DNA of 64,000 bases from Aerococcus urinaeequi (GCF_001543205.1 NZ_CP014162.1:1240001-1304000), one strand, 5' to 3'; counted from the stretch's first letter, positions 49,530 through 59,755 are shown. Translations and numbers: made by a program. Notes: generated by a model from the sequence alone, not told the origin.

Positions 49530-49940
49530 ATGCCAACTATTAACCAATTAGTACGCAAATCACGCCAAAGCTCAACTAAAAAATCTGGTTCTCCAGCTTT
49601 AGGCCGTGGTTACAACTCAATGAAACGTAAATCTACTTCTACAAACTCTCCTCAAAAACGTGGAGTTTGTACACGTGTAGGTACTATGACACCGAAAAAA
49701 CCTAACTCAGCGTTACGTAAATACGCTCGTGTTCGTTTATCAAACATGATCGAGGTAACAGCTTACATCCCAGGTATCGGCCACAACTTACAAGAACATA
49801 GTGTTGTTCTTATCCGTGGTGGACGTGTGAAAGACTTACCAGGGGTTCGTTACCACGTTGTTCGTGGTGCATTAGATACTGCTGGAGTTAACGACCGTAA
49901 ACAAAGCCGTTCTAAATACGGTACTAAAAAACCTAAATAA
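49530..49940 (+). CDS. rpsL: 30S ribosomal protein S12
   Basis: 136 residues. [12 protein letters not shown] start, [20 protein letters not shown] and [14 protein letters not shown] are conserved decoding-centre segments. The lysines whose substitution gives streptomycin resistance (TPKKPNS and GRVKDLPG) are wild type. GGAGGAG lies before the ATG. First gene of the str operon. Confidence 0.98.
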   Translation: MPTINQLVRKSRQSSTKKSGSPALGRGYNSMKRKSTSTNSPQKRGVCTRVGTMTPKKPNSALRKYARVRLSNMIEVTAYIPGIGHNLQEHSVVLIRGGRVKDLPGVRYHVVRGALDTAGVNDRKQSRSKYGTKKPK

Positions 49941-49965
49941 TTAAAATTCGAAAGGAGGAGCACAA

Positions 49966-50436
49966 ATGCCTCGTAAAGGACATATTGCAAAACGTGATGT
50001 ATTACCAGATCCAATTTATAACTCAAAATTAGTTACTCGTTTAATCAACCGTATCATGGTTGATGGTAAACGTGGTAAAGCAGCTACTATTTTATATACT
50101 GCCTTCGACAACATTAAAGCTGAAACAGGTAACGATCCAATGGAGGTTTTCGAACAAGCAATCGAAAACATCGCACCAGTTTTAGAAGTTAAAGCTCGTC
50201 GTATTGGTGGTTCTAACTACCAAGTGCCAATCGAAGTTCGTCCAGAACGTCGTCAAACTTTGGCATTACGTTGGTTAGTAAACTACGCTCGCCTACGTGG
50301 TGAGAACACAATGGAACAACGCTTATCACACGAAATCATGGACGCTGCTAACAATACAGGTGCTTCAGTTCGTAAACGTGAAGAATCACACCGTATGGCA
50401 GAAGCTAACAAAGCCTTCGCACATTTCCGTTGGTAA
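49966..50436 (+). CDS. rpsG: 30S ribosomal protein S7
   Basis: 156 residues. [22 protein letters not shown] start, [16 protein letters not shown] and [14 protein letters not shown] are conserved. It binds the 3' domain of 16S rRNA. Lies 25 nt after rpsL with AAAGGAGGAG. Confidence 0.98.
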   Translation: MPRKGHIAKRDVLPDPIYNSKLVTRLINRIMVDGKRGKAATILYTAFDNIKAETGNDPMEVFEQAIENIAPVLEVKARRIGGSNYQVPIEVRPERRQTLALRWLVNYARLRGENTMEQRLSHEIMDAANNTGASVRKREESHRMAEANKAFAHFRW

Positions 50437-50445
50437 GAGTTTTCT

Positions 50446-50476
50446 AAAAGTCGATAATTTATATTGTCGACTTTTC
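50446..50476 (+). terminator. terminator between rpsG and fusA
   Basis: AAAAGTCGA (50446-50454) pairs with TCGACTTTT (50467-50475). The fusA -35 lies inside its 3' arm. Confidence 0.7.
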
Positions 50477-50493
50477 TCTAAAAACGTTATAAT
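50464..50493 (+). promoter_or_regulatory. fusA promoter overlapping the terminator
   Basis: TTGTCG (50464-50469), 18 nt, TATAAT (50488-50493), about 53 nt before fusA. Confidence 0.6.
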
Positions 50494-50546
50494 GATTGTG
50501 GAAACCAATTATTAAACGAATCAAAGAAAAAAGGAGTAAAGATAAG

Positions 50547-52640
50547 ATGGCTAAAAGAGAATTTCCTCTTGAAAAGACTCGTAATATCGGTATCATGGCC
50601 CACATTGATGCTGGTAAAACGACGACTACTGAACGTATCTTGTTCTACACTGGTAAAATCCATAAAATCGGTGAAACTCACGATGGTGGGGCACAAATGG
50701 ACTGGATGGAGCAAGAACAAGAACGTGGTATCACTATTACATCTGCTGCAACAACTGCACAATGGAAAGACTACCGTGTAAACATCATTGATACCCCAGG
50801 ACACGTGGACTTCACTGTTGAAGTTGAGCGTTCATTGCGTGTATTAGATGGTTCAGTAGCTTTACTAGATGCCCAATCGGGTGTAGAGCCTCAAACAGAA
50901 ACTGTTTGGCGTCAAGCGGATACTTATAAAGTACCTCGTATTGTATTCGTAAATAAAATGGATAAAATGGGTGCAGACTTCTTATACTCTGTAAACACTA
51001 TCCACGAACGTTTACAAGCAAACGCTCAACCTATCCAATTACCAATTGGTTCTGAAGATGACTTCGAAGGTATCATTGACTTAGTGGAAATGAATGCTGA
51101 AGTTTACACTTCTGATGACGGTAGAGAATACGAAGAACGCGAAATTCCTGAAGAATACCGCGAATTAGCTGAAAAATGGCACACAAACCTAATTGAATCA
51201 ATCGCTGACGTGAATGAAGATATTATGGAAAAATACCTTGAAGGTGAAGAGATTTCTAAAGAAGAGTTGAAAACGGCTATCCGTACAGCAACTACTAACG
51301 TTGACTTCTTCCCTGTAATGTGTGGTTCTGCCTTTAAAAATAAAGGTGTTCAATTAATGCTTGATGCAGTTATCGACTACTTACCTGCACCAACTGATGT
51401 ACCACCAATCCAAGGTCATGCATTTGACAACCCAGAAGAAGTGATCGAAGTTCGTGCGAACGACGATGCACCATTCTCAGCATTAGCGTTTAAAGTTATG
51501 ACTGACCCATTCGTAGGTCGTTTAACTTTCTTCCGTGTATACTCTGGTACTGTTCAATCAGGTTCATACATCCAAAATGCTACTAAAGACAAACGTGAAC
51601 GTTTAGGTCGTATCTTAATGATGCACGCTAACTCTCGTTCTGAAGTAGATGAAGTATTCTCTGGTGATATCGCTGCTGCCGTAGGTCTTAAAGACACTAC
51701 TACAGGTGATACATTATGTGACGTTGACAACAAACTTATCCTTGAGTCAATGGAATTCCCTGAGCCAGTTATCGAAGTTGCTATCGAGCCAGATACTAAA
51801 GCTGACCAAGACAAAATGTCTATCGCTTTAGGTAAATTAGCTGAAGAGGATCCAACTTTCCGTGCGTCAACTGACCACGAAACTGGTCAAACAATCATCG
51901 CTGGTATGGGTGAGCTTCATCTTGACATTATTGTTGACCGTTTGAAACGTGAATTCAATGTTTCTGCAACTGTAGGTGCGCCTCAAGTATCTTACCGTGA
52001 AACATTCACACAACAAACTCAAGTTCAAGGTAAATTCGTTCGTCAATCAGGTGGTAAAGGTCAATACGGTGACGTATGGATTGAATTCACACCTAACGAA
52101 GAAGCTGCTGGATTTGAATTTGAAAATGCAATCGTTGGTGGTGTGGTTCCTCGTGAATACATCCCTGCTGTTGAAGCTGGTCTTAAAGATGCAATGGAAA
52201 ACGGTGTATTAGCTGGATTCCCATTAATCGATGTTAAAGCTAAACTTTACGATGGTTCTTACCATGATGTCGATTCATCTGAGACAGCCTTCAAGGTTGC
52301 TGCTTCATTAGCGTTACGTAACGCTATTAAATCTGCTAAACCTGCAATTCTTGAACCAATGATGCGTGTTGACATCCAAGTTCCTGAAGAATACTTAGGG
52401 GACGTTATGGGTCACGTATCAGCTCGTCGTGGACGTATTGAAGGTCAAACACCACGTGGTAACGCGTTGATGATCAACTCACAAGTTCCGTTATCAGAAA
52501 TGTTTGGTTACGCAACTACTTTACGTTCTGCAACTCAAGGACGTGGTACTTTCACAATGACATTCGATCATTACGAAGCTGTACCAAAATCTATTCAAGA
52601 AGACATTATCAAACAATATGGTAAAGGTTCAGAAGATTAA
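50547..52640 (+). CDS. fusA: elongation factor G
   Basis: 697 residues from the ATG at 50547 (AAGGAG 11 nt upstream; an in-frame ATG at 50496 would add an unrelated basic leader). GTPase for translocation and ribosome recycling. G1 [10 protein letters not shown]2 [12 protein letters not shown]3 DTPGHVDF, G4 NKMDKMGAD. Domain IV and V segments such as [15 protein letters not shown] and [17 protein letters not shown] are present. Confidence 0.98.
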   Translation: MAKREFPLEKTRNIGIMAHIDAGKTTTTERILFYTGKIHKIGETHDGGAQMDWMEQEQERGITITSAATTAQWKDYRVNIIDTPGHVDFTVEVERSLRVLDGSVALLDAQSGVEPQTETVWRQADTYKVPRIVFVNKMDKMGADFLYSVNTIHERLQANAQPIQLPIGSEDDFEGIIDLVEMNAEVYTSDDGREYEEREIPEEYRELAEKWHTNLIESIADVNEDIMEKYLEGEEISKEELKTAIRTATTNVDFFPVMCGSAFKNKGVQLMLDAVIDYLPAPTDVPPIQGHAFDNPEEVIEVRANDDAPFSALAFKVMTDPFVGRLTFFRVYSGTVQSGSYIQNATKDKRERLGRILMMHANSRSEVDEVFSGDIAAAVGLKDTTTGDTLCDVDNKLILESMEFPEPVIEVAIEPDTKADQDKMSIALGKLAEEDPTFRASTDHETGQTIIAGMGELHLDIIVDRLKREFNVSATVGAPQVSYRETFTQQTQVQGKFVRQSGGKGQYGDVWIEFTPNEEAAGFEFENAIVGGVVPREYIPAVEAGLKDAMENGVLAGFPLIDVKAKLYDGSYHDVDSSETAFKVAASLALRNAIKSAKPAILEPMMRVDIQVPEEYLGDVMGHVSARRGRIEGQTPRGNALMINSQVPLSEMFGYATTLRSATQGRGTFTMTFDHYEAVPKSIQEDIIKQYGKGSED

Positions 52641-52670
52641 TTTTTAAATTAAGACTTTGACCATAGGCTT

Positions 52671-52734
52671 ACTCGTGGAAATCAAGTACCTGCTAGGTTT
52701 TTCAAAGGTTAGATGCTTGATTTCTGAAGCGAGT
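52671..52734 (+). repeat. inverted repeat overlapping the tuf promoter
   Basis: ACTCG (52671-52675) and GAAATCAAG (52678-52686) are repeated inverted as CTTGATTTC (52716-52724) and CGAGT (52730-52734). The -35 of the tuf promoter lies in the 3' arm. Confidence 0.55.
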
Positions 52735-52745
52735 TTGACTATAAT
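52717..52745 (+). promoter_or_regulatory. promoter of tuf
   Basis: TTGATT (52717-52722), 17 nt, TATAAT (52740-52745), 63 nt before tuf. Confidence 0.75.
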
Positions 52746-52808
52746 GAACTTATTGAAAATCTATAAAATTTAGGTTTATATTTTCTATTCTTAGGAGGAA
52801 TACATAAA

Positions 52809-53996
52809 ATGGCAAAACAAACATATGAACGTACAAAACCCCATGTTAACGTTGGTACTTTAGGACACGTTGACCACGGTAAAACAACTTTATCAGCTGC
52901 AATCGCAACTGTATTATCTAAAAACGGTTTCGGTGAAGCTCAAGACTACGCTTCAATCGATAACGCTCCAGAAGAGCAAGAACGTGGTATTACAATCAAT
53001 ACTTCACACATCGAGTACGAAACAGCTAACCGTCACTACGCGCATATCGACGCCCCAGGACATGCTGACTACGTTAAAAACATGATCACTGGTGCTGCTC
53101 AAATGGACGGTGCGATCTTAGTAGTATCTGCTGCTGATGGTCCAATGCCACAAACTCGTGAGCATATCCTTTTAGCTGGCCAAATTGGTGTTCCAGCATT
53201 CGTAGTATTCTTAAACAAAGTTGACCAAGTTGACGATGAAGAATTACTAGAATTAGTTGAAATGGAAGTTCGTGACTTATTATCTGAGTACAACTACCCA
53301 GGTGACGATCTACCTGTAGTTGCTGGTTCTGCTTTATTAGCATTACAAGGCGACGAAGCTCAAGAAGCTAAAATCATGGAATTAATGGAAGCTGTAGATA
53401 CTTACATTCCAGAACCAGAACGTGACAACGACAAACCATTCATGATGCCAGTTGAGGATGTATTCTCAATCACTGGTCGTGGTACTGTTGCTACAGGTCG
53501 TGTTGAACGTGGTGAAATTCGTACAGGTGACGAAGTTGACATCGTTGGTATTGCTGAACAAATCGGTAAATCAGTTGTAACTGGTGTTGAAATGTTCCGT
53601 AAAAACCTAGACTACGCTCAAGCGGGTGACAACATCGGTGCATTATTACGTGGTGTTCAACGTGAAGACATCCAACGTGGTCAAGTATTGGCTGCTCCTG
53701 GTTCAATCACTCCACATACTAAATTTAAAGCGCAAGTTTACGTTTTATCTAAAGAAGAAGGTGGACGTCATACACCATTCTTAACTAACTACCGTCCACA
53801 ATTCTACTTCCGTACTACTGATATCACTGGTGTTATCACTTTACCAGAAGACGTAGCTATGGTTATGCCTGGTGACAACGTTGATATGGACGTTGAATTG
53901 ATTCACCCAGTTGCAATCGAAGATGGTACTAAATTCTCTATCCGTGAAGGTGGACGTACTGTAGGTGCGGGTACAATCACTACAATCGAAGCTTAA
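52809..53996 (+). CDS. tuf: elongation factor Tu
   Basis: 395 residues. GTPase carrying aminoacyl-tRNA to the A site. G1 GHVDHGKTT (about 19-27), effector [13 protein letters not shown]3 [13 protein letters not shown]4 NKVDQVDD, then domains II and III ([25 protein letters not shown]). AGGAGG 8 nt upstream. It has its own promoter and terminator although it is in the str cluster. Confidence 0.98.
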   Translation: MAKQTYERTKPHVNVGTLGHVDHGKTTLSAAIATVLSKNGFGEAQDYASIDNAPEEQERGITINTSHIEYETANRHYAHIDAPGHADYVKNMITGAAQMDGAILVVSAADGPMPQTREHILLAGQIGVPAFVVFLNKVDQVDDEELLELVEMEVRDLLSEYNYPGDDLPVVAGSALLALQGDEAQEAKIMELMEAVDTYIPEPERDNDKPFMMPVEDVFSITGRGTVATGRVERGEIRTGDEVDIVGIAEQIGKSVVTGVEMFRKNLDYAQAGDNIGALLRGVQREDIQRGQVLAAPGSITPHTKFKAQVYVLSKEEGGRHTPFLTNYRPQFYFRTTDITGVITLPEDVAMVMPGDNVDMDVELIHPVAIEDGTKFSIREGGRTVGAGTITTIEA

Positions 53997-54037
53997 TTAA
54001 CACAATTAAACTTTAAAAATTAAATTTGCAAATTGGA

Positions 54038-54073
54038 AAGGCGACCGGGTGACGACTCGGTCGTCTTTTTTTT
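54038..54073 (+). terminator. tuf terminator
   Basis: AAGGCGACCG pairs with CGGTCGTCTT (one G-U), followed by a run of nine T. Confidence 0.88.
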
Positions 54074-54143
54074 GCGCGATTTTCATCGTAAACTTGGTCA
54101 AATATCAGTCGCCCACTCGACAAAGCTGTACGAAGTCCTCAAG

Positions 54144-54189
54144 AAAAGCCACGCAAACTTGGATTCAAGTCCAAACCTGCGTGGCTTTT
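54144..54189. terminator. terminator of the ECF operon (works on both strands)
   Basis: AAAAGCCACGCA (54144-54155) pairs perfectly with TGCGTGGCTTTT (54178-54189), with an inner ACTTG/CAAGT hairpin. It ends the minus-strand operon and backs up tuf. Confidence 0.85.
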
Positions 54190-54201
54190 GCTTTCAATAC
54201 A

Positions 54202-55041
54202 TTATTTAAATGGGTTATAAAACCGGCCTTGGTTAACTACAAACAACCATAATCCAAGTCCAACTAAAAATCCTGTCACAATCAAGGCGATGATATCTGC
54301 CTTCATAAAGGGGCGGGCCCGGTACCAAGTCCGTTTGTTACCTTTACCAAACCGTCGTAACTCCATGGCTTGGCTGATTACTTCAATCCGATCTAATGAA
54401 GAAAAAATGAGAGGCATAATCACTTGTGCCGACCGTTTCACTCTTACAGTCAAGCCAGCCTTGTTAGACATCTCAATCCCTCGTGCCTGTTGGCTTTGTC
54501 TTACTGCGAAGAATTGGTTCTGGATATCTGGTATATACCGTAAGGCTAATGAAACTGCATATGAAATTTGGTAGGACACGCCAATTCGGTTTAAGGAAGA
54601 AGCGAATTCACTTGGATTAGTGGTCAACATGAAGATTAAGGCTAATGGAATCGTCGAGAAATACTTGATCATCAAGTTGAATTCATAGAAGGCTTGCTCC
54701 CAAGTGAGAGAATAGCGGCCAATTCCTTCCCAGATGACAGTTCGCGACTGGTATAAATTGACCCCATATTCAGGTTCGAAAATATAAACAGTTACTAAGT
54801 TCAATATTGAGAAGACTAGAATGAAGTAGACCACTGTAGACACTTCAACCCATTTAATCTTAGAAATATAGAAGAGAACTAGTGATAAAACAGCTAAGCC
54901 AACTAAAAACCGGGTGTCATAAGACGTCATGGCGATGACAGACAGCAAGATGAAGGCGATTAATTTTGTCGCACCAGATAAGCGGTGCAAGGGTGAATCC
55001 TTCTTGATATACCCAAAACTTTGACCTTGTTTATTCGCCAT
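54202..55041 (-). CDS. ecfT: ECF transporter transmembrane subunit EcfT
   Basis: 279 residues from the ATG at 55041, which has GGAGGTGA 6 nt upstream and overlaps the stop of the ATPase gene by 11 nt (coupling). Five to six membrane helices plus cytoplasmic coupling helices; the family AxxARG-type motif appears as QSQQARGIEM, and IMPLIFSSLDRIEVISQAMELRRFG is the second coupling region. It links the ATPase to the S-component. Confidence 0.9.
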   Translation of the reverse strand: MANKQGQSFGYIKKDSPLHRLSGATKLIAFILLSVIAMTSYDTRFLVGLAVLSLVLFYISKIKWVEVSTVVYFILVFSILNLVTVYIFEPEYGVNLYQSRTVIWEGIGRYSLTWEQAFYEFNLMIKYFSTIPLALIFMLTTNPSEFASSLNRIGVSYQISYAVSLALRYIPDIQNQFFAVRQSQQARGIEMSNKAGLTVRVKRSAQVIMPLIFSSLDRIEVISQAMELRRFGKGNKRTWYRARPFMKADIIALIVTGFLVGLGLWLFVVNQGRFYNPFK

Positions 55042-56830
55042 CGCTCTCACCTCCAACCCATACACTAGCTTGTCCAACCCGCTTAGTCTGACGTTCAAAC
55101 TGGATGAACCGGTCGATAAAGTCCATCGCATCAATATCAGCCACCACTTGCCCTAAATCATACAAGGAAGTAGGGGCTAAATGGGCTTGGGCCATCAAGT
55201 TTTCATTCGTTAATACCGCAGCTGGACGCATATCACCCATCACCTGACCGTCGTGGAAGACAATCGTCCGGTTGGTATACTCTTGAATCAAGTGCATATC
55301 ATGAGTAATCATTAGAATGGTAATTCCTTGGTCACGGTTCAACCCCTCGATAAACTGCATCATATCAGTATAATGCTTATAATCTTGGCCTGCTGTCGGT
55401 TCATCTAAAATCAAGACTTTAGGATCTAACACTAAAATACTCGCAATTGTTGCCCGTCGTTTTTGCCCATAAGACAAGGCCGAAATTGGCCAATTCCTGT
55501 ATGGATATAAGCCACAAATTCGCAAGGCATCAGCCACTTTTTCAGCTAAACCATCTGCATCATTCTCGTACAAGCCGCGGTTGACTAAACCAGAGGCCAC
55601 CTCATCGAATAGAATGTTCTTTGAAATCATCAAATTGGGGTTCTGCATCACATAGCCGACCGAATCCGCAATTTCCTTAATCGATAATCCGTCTAAATTC
55701 TCCTGGAAAAGGGTTATCCGTCCTGAATCTGGTCGCTCAAAGCCACAAATCAGTTTCGCTAGGGTAGATTTACCCGCACCGTTTGTCCCGACAATAGAAA
55801 CCATGTCGCCAGCATTAATGGTAAGATTTAAATCTGATATCAAAGGGGTACTGTCATAAGAAAAGTTGACATGGTCCATGACTAAAATAGGCTTATCCGC
55901 CCTAACTTGAGTGGTTACTGCATTGTCAGCCAACCATTTAGATAGACGGTCTTGAACACCAGCAGTGACCATATTTGGTTGAAACCGCCCTAAATGAGGA
56001 ATGTCTCCAACATTCACACCAGCATAACTAAAGGCATCTAAGTATAGGGGCTGGCGGACACCGATTTGTCTCAATAAATCAGACCGCAACAAAGCATCAA
56101 CGGATACGTCAGCGAGTAACTGCCCACTGTCAATTACAAGGACACGGTCAAAGTCGGCGATTAAGGCTTCTTCTAGACGGTGCTCGATGACTATCGTAGT
56201 TAATTCTTTTTCCTGGTTTAATTTGGCGATCAATTCCATGGTCGCTAAACCACTTGCAGGGTCTAGGTTGGCTAAAGGCTCATCAAATAAAACGATGGGT
56301 GACTCGTCAATTAAGACCCCGCCAATTGATACCCGCTGCTTTTGCCCGCCTGATAAAGATTGCGGGGCAAGGTCCAAGAGGTCAACAAGGTCAAGCGCCT
56401 TGGCCCAGGCCGCTACACTAGACAGCATGCTAGCTTGGTCCACTTGGTCATTTTCCAAGGCGAAAGCCAGGTCTTCAGCTACTGTTAGGCCGACAAATTG
56501 GGCGTCAGTATCTTGTAGGACGGTGCCGACGCTTAGTGATAAGTCAAAAATGGACTTGCTGGCGGAATCTGCGCCATTAATCAAGACCTGACCGGTTAAA
56601 TCGCCCTCAAAAGTATTGGGAATTTGCCCGTTGATAATCTTACCAATGGTTGATTTACCAGACCCAGATGCACCAATGATGAGGACTTTCTCTCCTTGCT
56701 TGATTGAAAAGGAGATATCCATCAAGTTTAGGTCTGCTTGACTCGCATATTTAAAAGAGATGTTTTTAAATTCAATAGCCGGCGACAGATTGCTGTCCAC
56801 CGGCTGATTGTGTCTTTCATGATTTATCAT
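55031..56830 (-). CDS. ECF transporter fused double ATP-binding protein (YkoD-like)
   Basis: 599 residues with two ABC ATPase halves in one chain. First half: Walker A GASGSGKST (about 53-61), signature LSGGQKQRV, Walker B IVLFDEPLANLDP. Second half: Walker A GTNGAGKST (about 350), signature-like LSYGQKRRA, Walker B VLILDEPTAGQD. Such fused EcfA1-EcfA2 proteins energise group-specific ECF importers. The gene follows the S-component gene by 14 nt and overlaps ecfT. Confidence 0.92.
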   Translation of the reverse strand: MINHERHNQPVDSNLSPAIEFKNISFKYASQADLNLMDISFSIKQGEKVLIIGASGSGKSTIGKIINGQIPNTFEGDLTGQVLINGADSASKSIFDLSLSVGTVLQDTDAQFVGLTVAEDLAFALENDQVDQASMLSSVAAWAKALDLVDLLDLAPQSLSGGQKQRVSIGGVLIDESPIVLFDEPLANLDPASGLATMELIAKLNQEKELTTIVIEHRLEEALIADFDRVLVIDSGQLLADVSVDALLRSDLLRQIGVRQPLYLDAFSYAGVNVGDIPHLGRFQPNMVTAGVQDRLSKWLADNAVTTQVRADKPILVMDHVNFSYDSTPLISDLNLTINAGDMVSIVGTNGAGKSTLAKLICGFERPDSGRITLFQENLDGLSIKEIADSVGYVMQNPNLMISKNILFDEVASGLVNRGLYENDADGLAEKVADALRICGLYPYRNWPISALSYGQKRRATIASILVLDPKVLILDEPTAGQDYKHYTDMMQFIEGLNRDQGITILMITHDMHLIQEYTNRTIVFHDGQVMGDMRPAAVLTNENLMAQAHLAPTSLYDLGQVVADIDAMDFIDRFIQFERQTKRVGQASVWVGGESDGE

Positions 56831-56844
56831 AGTAAAACTTCCTA

Positions 56845-57399
56845 TTAATTTTCTTTACGTAAACTACCTGATTTCGTACGTGTACTTGCATACCCCTTTA
56901 ATAATAAGGTACCGATGATACCAACCGCAAGTGAATTTAACACACCTGATACAATCCCTTGAACGAATACTTTAGATGCAGGTTCTGAATACATTAAAAT
57001 ATCTAAAGCAGGCGCTAGTAAGGCCCAAGCCAGTAAATTCACGATAACTTGCCCGACATTGAAAGTGATCATATCTTTCTTTGTAAAAATGCCTTGACTC
57101 ACTTTAAGTTTGCGGCCGATAAAACCATAACCAAAACCAGTAAAACCAGAGGTTAACACCCAAGACCACCACAAACCATATGTCAGTAAGTCTTTAATGG
57201 CATGACCAATTAAACCAATCAATAAACCTGCGAAAGGACCAAAGACAGTTGCCATTAAGGCCAAGAACGGGTAAGTTGTTTCAATAGAGGTATTTGGTAC
57301 ACCAGTAGGGATTGATAGAAAGCGGCCTAGGATAAAGAAGACAGCTGCCCCGATACCAGTAGCCACTAAAGTTGTAATTGATGATTGATTATTTTTCAT
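56845..57399 (-). CDS. ECF transporter S component, UPF0397 family
   Basis: 184 residues from the ATG at 57399 (GAGGAG 7 nt upstream; an in-frame ATG at 57414 overlaps that SD). Five to six membrane helices. [21 protein letters not shown], then [17 protein letters not shown] and [14 protein letters not shown] are the UPF0397 hallmarks. The S component gives substrate specificity, which is not established for this family. The adjacent SAM hydroxide adenosyltransferase suggests a SAM-derived or nucleoside ligand; this is inference. Confidence 0.88.
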   Translation of the reverse strand: MKNNQSSITTLVATGIGAAVFFILGRFLSIPTGVPNTSIETTYPFLALMATVFGPFAGLLIGLIGHAIKDLLTYGLWWSWVLTSGFTGFGYGFIGRKLKVSQGIFTKKDMITFNVGQVIVNLLAWALLAPALDILMYSEPASKVFVQGIVSGVLNSLAVGIIGTLLLKGYASTRTKSGSLRKEN

Positions 57400-57468
57400 A
57401 ATGATTCTCCTCATTTGTTTCTTCTATATAATAGCACTTGTGCATGCGTTCGAATATAAGCTTAGCAA

Positions 57469-58311
57469 TTAAATTTTAGTGATTTCAATATTCCAATCCA
57501 CACCAGTACCGACACCGTATGTTTCAGAGAAGTTTTGTTGGTTAATGGCTACACCCAAATTCAATAATGAATTGATATAACCCACTGGTTCACCAACAGG
57601 TACATCAGCGAATGAATGGCCAAATAAGATATGGTTTTGATAATGTTTAACGCCGTTATGGTAAATAGTAACCGAAATGGTGTCACCGTTTTGAATGCCC
57701 GCTTCTTTTAATATAGTTGACGGGATATTCGTCCACAGTGAACCAAAGCGGATGTCTAGTATATCGATAGTCCCGTAAATAGTGTTGTCAGCTAAACGCA
57801 AGTCGCCAAGTTTGAAGCTAGTCACCGCATCAACAGGGATATTATTTTTCAATTCATCATAGTAAGATGCGTCTTGTGCTAGTTTAGCACCGTTATAAAC
57901 GTAAACGTCACGTCCATGGAAGGTATGTGATTCTTCAGAATGTGGTAAGCGGTTTTTAATTTCATCGATTTCCTTCACAGATTCAAGGCCGATGTGTTTA
58001 GCCACGTGAGTTAAGGTGCCGTTGTCTGGCGTTACAATATAATGACCTGAGTCAGTTTTCGCTACAACAGATTTACGTGCAGAACCAACACCAGGATCGA
58101 CTACAGAAACGAAGACTGTATTTGCTGGCCAATATTTAATGGTTTGTAATAGGCGATAAGAAGCGGCGAAAATATCGTAAGCAGGAATTTCGTGGGTTAA
58201 GTTAGCAATTGTTAAAGCTGAGTCTACTGTGTAAGCCACTCCGTACATTGCTGCTACCGCACCATCACCTAAACCAAAGTCAGTTTGTAATACTAAGAAA
58301 CTATTCGTCAT
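57469..58311 (-). CDS. SAM hydroxide adenosyltransferase (DUF62, SAM hydrolase)
   Basis: 280 residues from the ATG at 58311 (GGAGGA upstream). Fluorinase/chlorinase-like fold. FLVLQTDFGLGDGAVAAMYG at the start; the catalytic triad D72 and R79 (VVDPGVGSARKSV) and H132 (TFHGRDVYV) keeps the spacing known for the water-using enzymes. The reaction is SAM + water to adenosine + L-methionine. It is the first gene of the minus-strand operon with the ECF transporter, promoter at 58352-58380. Confidence 0.88.
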   Translation of the reverse strand: MTNSFLVLQTDFGLGDGAVAAMYGVAYTVDSALTIANLTHEIPAYDIFAASYRLLQTIKYWPANTVFVSVVDPGVGSARKSVVAKTDSGHYIVTPDNGTLTHVAKHIGLESVKEIDEIKNRLPHSEESHTFHGRDVYVYNGAKLAQDASYYDELKNNIPVDAVTSFKLGDLRLADNTIYGTIDILDIRFGSLWTNIPSTILKEAGIQNGDTISVTIYHNGVKHYQNHILFGHSFADVPVGEPVGYINSLLNLGVAINQQNFSETYGVGTGVDWNIEITKI

Positions 58312-58351
58312 ATCTGTATCCTCCAATGATATAATATCCTTTTATAGGCTT

Positions 58352-58380
58352 ATCATACGCAACTTGTGGGCATATAACAA
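58352..58380 (-). promoter_or_regulatory. promoter of the SAM hydrolase-ECF operon
   Basis: Minus strand TTGTTA (58375-58380), 17 nt, TATGAT (58352-58357), about 40 nt before the start codon. A second consensus TTGACA lies just upstream (58385-58390). Confidence 0.6.
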
Positions 58381-58669
58381 TCACTGTCAAATGAATTTCG
58401 CAGGATATAAGCTATCGCAAGTGATAGGTAAACTTGTTCGGTCCAAGTGGAGATATATGATTTTTGAACAGTCATTTGTTACAATAAACACCGAAAGCAT
58501 AAATTCGCTATAATATAGAAGTAATCCTTATTTTAAAAAGCTGGTCCGGATTAGCTGACGACCATCTAAAGGAGAGAATGCTATTTTCCGAGAACTCAAT
58601 AGCGAATAACAAATAAGAATGATTATACAGTTATTATATAGAAGAAAAATGAGAGGAAGGCAAGATTTA

Positions 58670-59077
58670 ATGACGCAGCCATTCGGCAAGCAAAGTTTAA
58701 TAGAAGTATTGACCGCATATAAGGCAGATCCCAATCCGTTAACAACGCTGGCTATGTTGACCACGATGGCGACCGCCCACTTATACGCTATCCAACTAGA
58801 GGGGGCATCACCCGACAAAAGTATCTGGTTAACTTACGACAAAGAAAAGGGACAACGAGAGCTTGTGACTTTCACGGACAAAGATCAAGCTAGCCAATAC
58901 GCATCTAAAGCAGATAATGTTTCGATTCAGCAAATGACTTTTAAACAGATTGCCTTGATGGTTTTAGCCAAAGACAACCCTATTGATAGCTTTATCGTTA
59001 ATCCTTGGACCACCAAAGCAAAATTTAATCAAAGTATCATCGAAAAGGTATGGCAGTACGCGATAAAACATGTATAA
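58670..59077 (+). CDS. SseB-like domain protein
   Basis: 135 residues from the ATG at 58670 (GAGGAAGG upstream; the frame extends further 5' without an SD). One domain resembles SseB N-terminal folds: HLYAIQLEGASPDKSIWLTYD, FTDKDQASQYASKAD, and a C-terminal IDSFIVNPWTTKAKFNQSII. These small proteins are widespread and mostly uncharacterised. It is isolated between the divergent ECF operon and the S10 leader. A hairpin GGCG..GTTGC/GCAAC..CGCC at 59105-59132 lies behind it. Confidence 0.6.
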   Translation: MTQPFGKQSLIEVLTAYKADPNPLTTLAMLTTMATAHLYAIQLEGASPDKSIWLTYDKEKGQRELVTFTDKDQASQYASKADNVSIQQMTFKQIALMVLAKDNPIDSFIVNPWTTKAKFNQSIIEKVWQYAIKHV

Positions 59078-59250
59078 TATACCTATTGAAAGATGACACA
59101 GTAGGGCGCGTTGCTAAGAAATGGCAACCGCCTTGTAAAATATTTCAAAATGATACACTAGGTAGCGTTGGCAATAATCGTCAAATAATGGCCTTTAATA
59201 AAGAAATAGCGATAAATAAGGATTTTTTTTAAAAAAAGACGAGAAAAAGC

Positions 59251-59279
59251 TTGCACTGCCTAGTTTAATTTTGTATACT
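59251..59279 (+). promoter_or_regulatory. promoter of the S10 ribosomal protein operon
   Basis: TTGCAC (59251-59256), 17 nt, TATACT (59274-59279). Transcript start expected near 59286. Confidence 0.8.
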
Positions 59280-59283
59280 AATT

Positions 59284-59412
59284 GGGTGCCGTTTTATACG
59301 GAGCAACAGTATTTACGTGCAAACGTTGATACACCAATAAGCAGTGATGTATGAGGTTGCGACACACCCGGTAGCATTGCCATAAGGGTGGCCGGTAATT
59401 CATACGGAGCAA
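59284..59412 (+). promoter_or_regulatory. structured S10 operon leader with duplicated hairpin unit
   Basis: A leader of about 160 nt. ATACGGAGCAA occurs exactly twice (59296-59306 and 59402-59412), each time as the 3' side of a small hairpin: CCG 59289-59291 with CGG 59299-59301, and CCG 59392-59394 with CGG 59405-59407. Long-range pairs GGGTG 59284-59288 with CACCC 59365-59369, and GCAAC 59303-59307 with GTTGC 59356-59360, enclose the first unit. Ribosomal-protein autoregulation is likely by analogy with L4 control elsewhere, but this structure is not one I can name. Confidence 0.5.
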
Positions 59413-59446
59413 GTCAAATTTAAAATATGACGAGGAGGAAAAAGTC

Positions 59447-59755
59447 ATGGCAAAACAAAAAATTCGTATTCGTTTAAAAGCTTACGAACACCGTGCATTA
59501 GATCAATCAGCAGCTAAAATTGTTGATACTGCACAACGTACAGGAGCAGAAGTATCAGGTCCAATTCCATTGCCTACTGAACGCTCATTATTCACAGTAA
59601 TCCGTGCAACACATAAATACAAGGATTCACGTGAACAATTCGAAATGCGTACGCACAAACGTTTAATCGATATCGTTAACCCAACACCAAAAACTGTTGA
59701 TGCGTTAATGAAATTAGATTTACCATCAGGCGTAGACATCGAAATTAAATTATAA
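59447..59755 (+). CDS. rpsJ: 30S ribosomal protein S10
   Basis: 102 residues. [24 protein letters not shown] start, [16 protein letters not shown] and [19 protein letters not shown] are conserved. GAGGAGG upstream. First gene of the S10 operon; also the NusE antitermination factor. Confidence 0.98.
   Translation: MAKQKIRIRLKAYEHRALDQSAAKIVDTAQRTGAEVSGPIPLPTERSLFTVIRATHKYKDSREQFEMRTHKRLIDIVNPTPKTVDALMKLDLPSGVDIEIKL

Noticed and set aside
59050-59232. 60-codon open frame before the S10 promoter
   Set aside because: Overlaps the end of the SseB-like gene, no SD, low-complexity end; chance frame.
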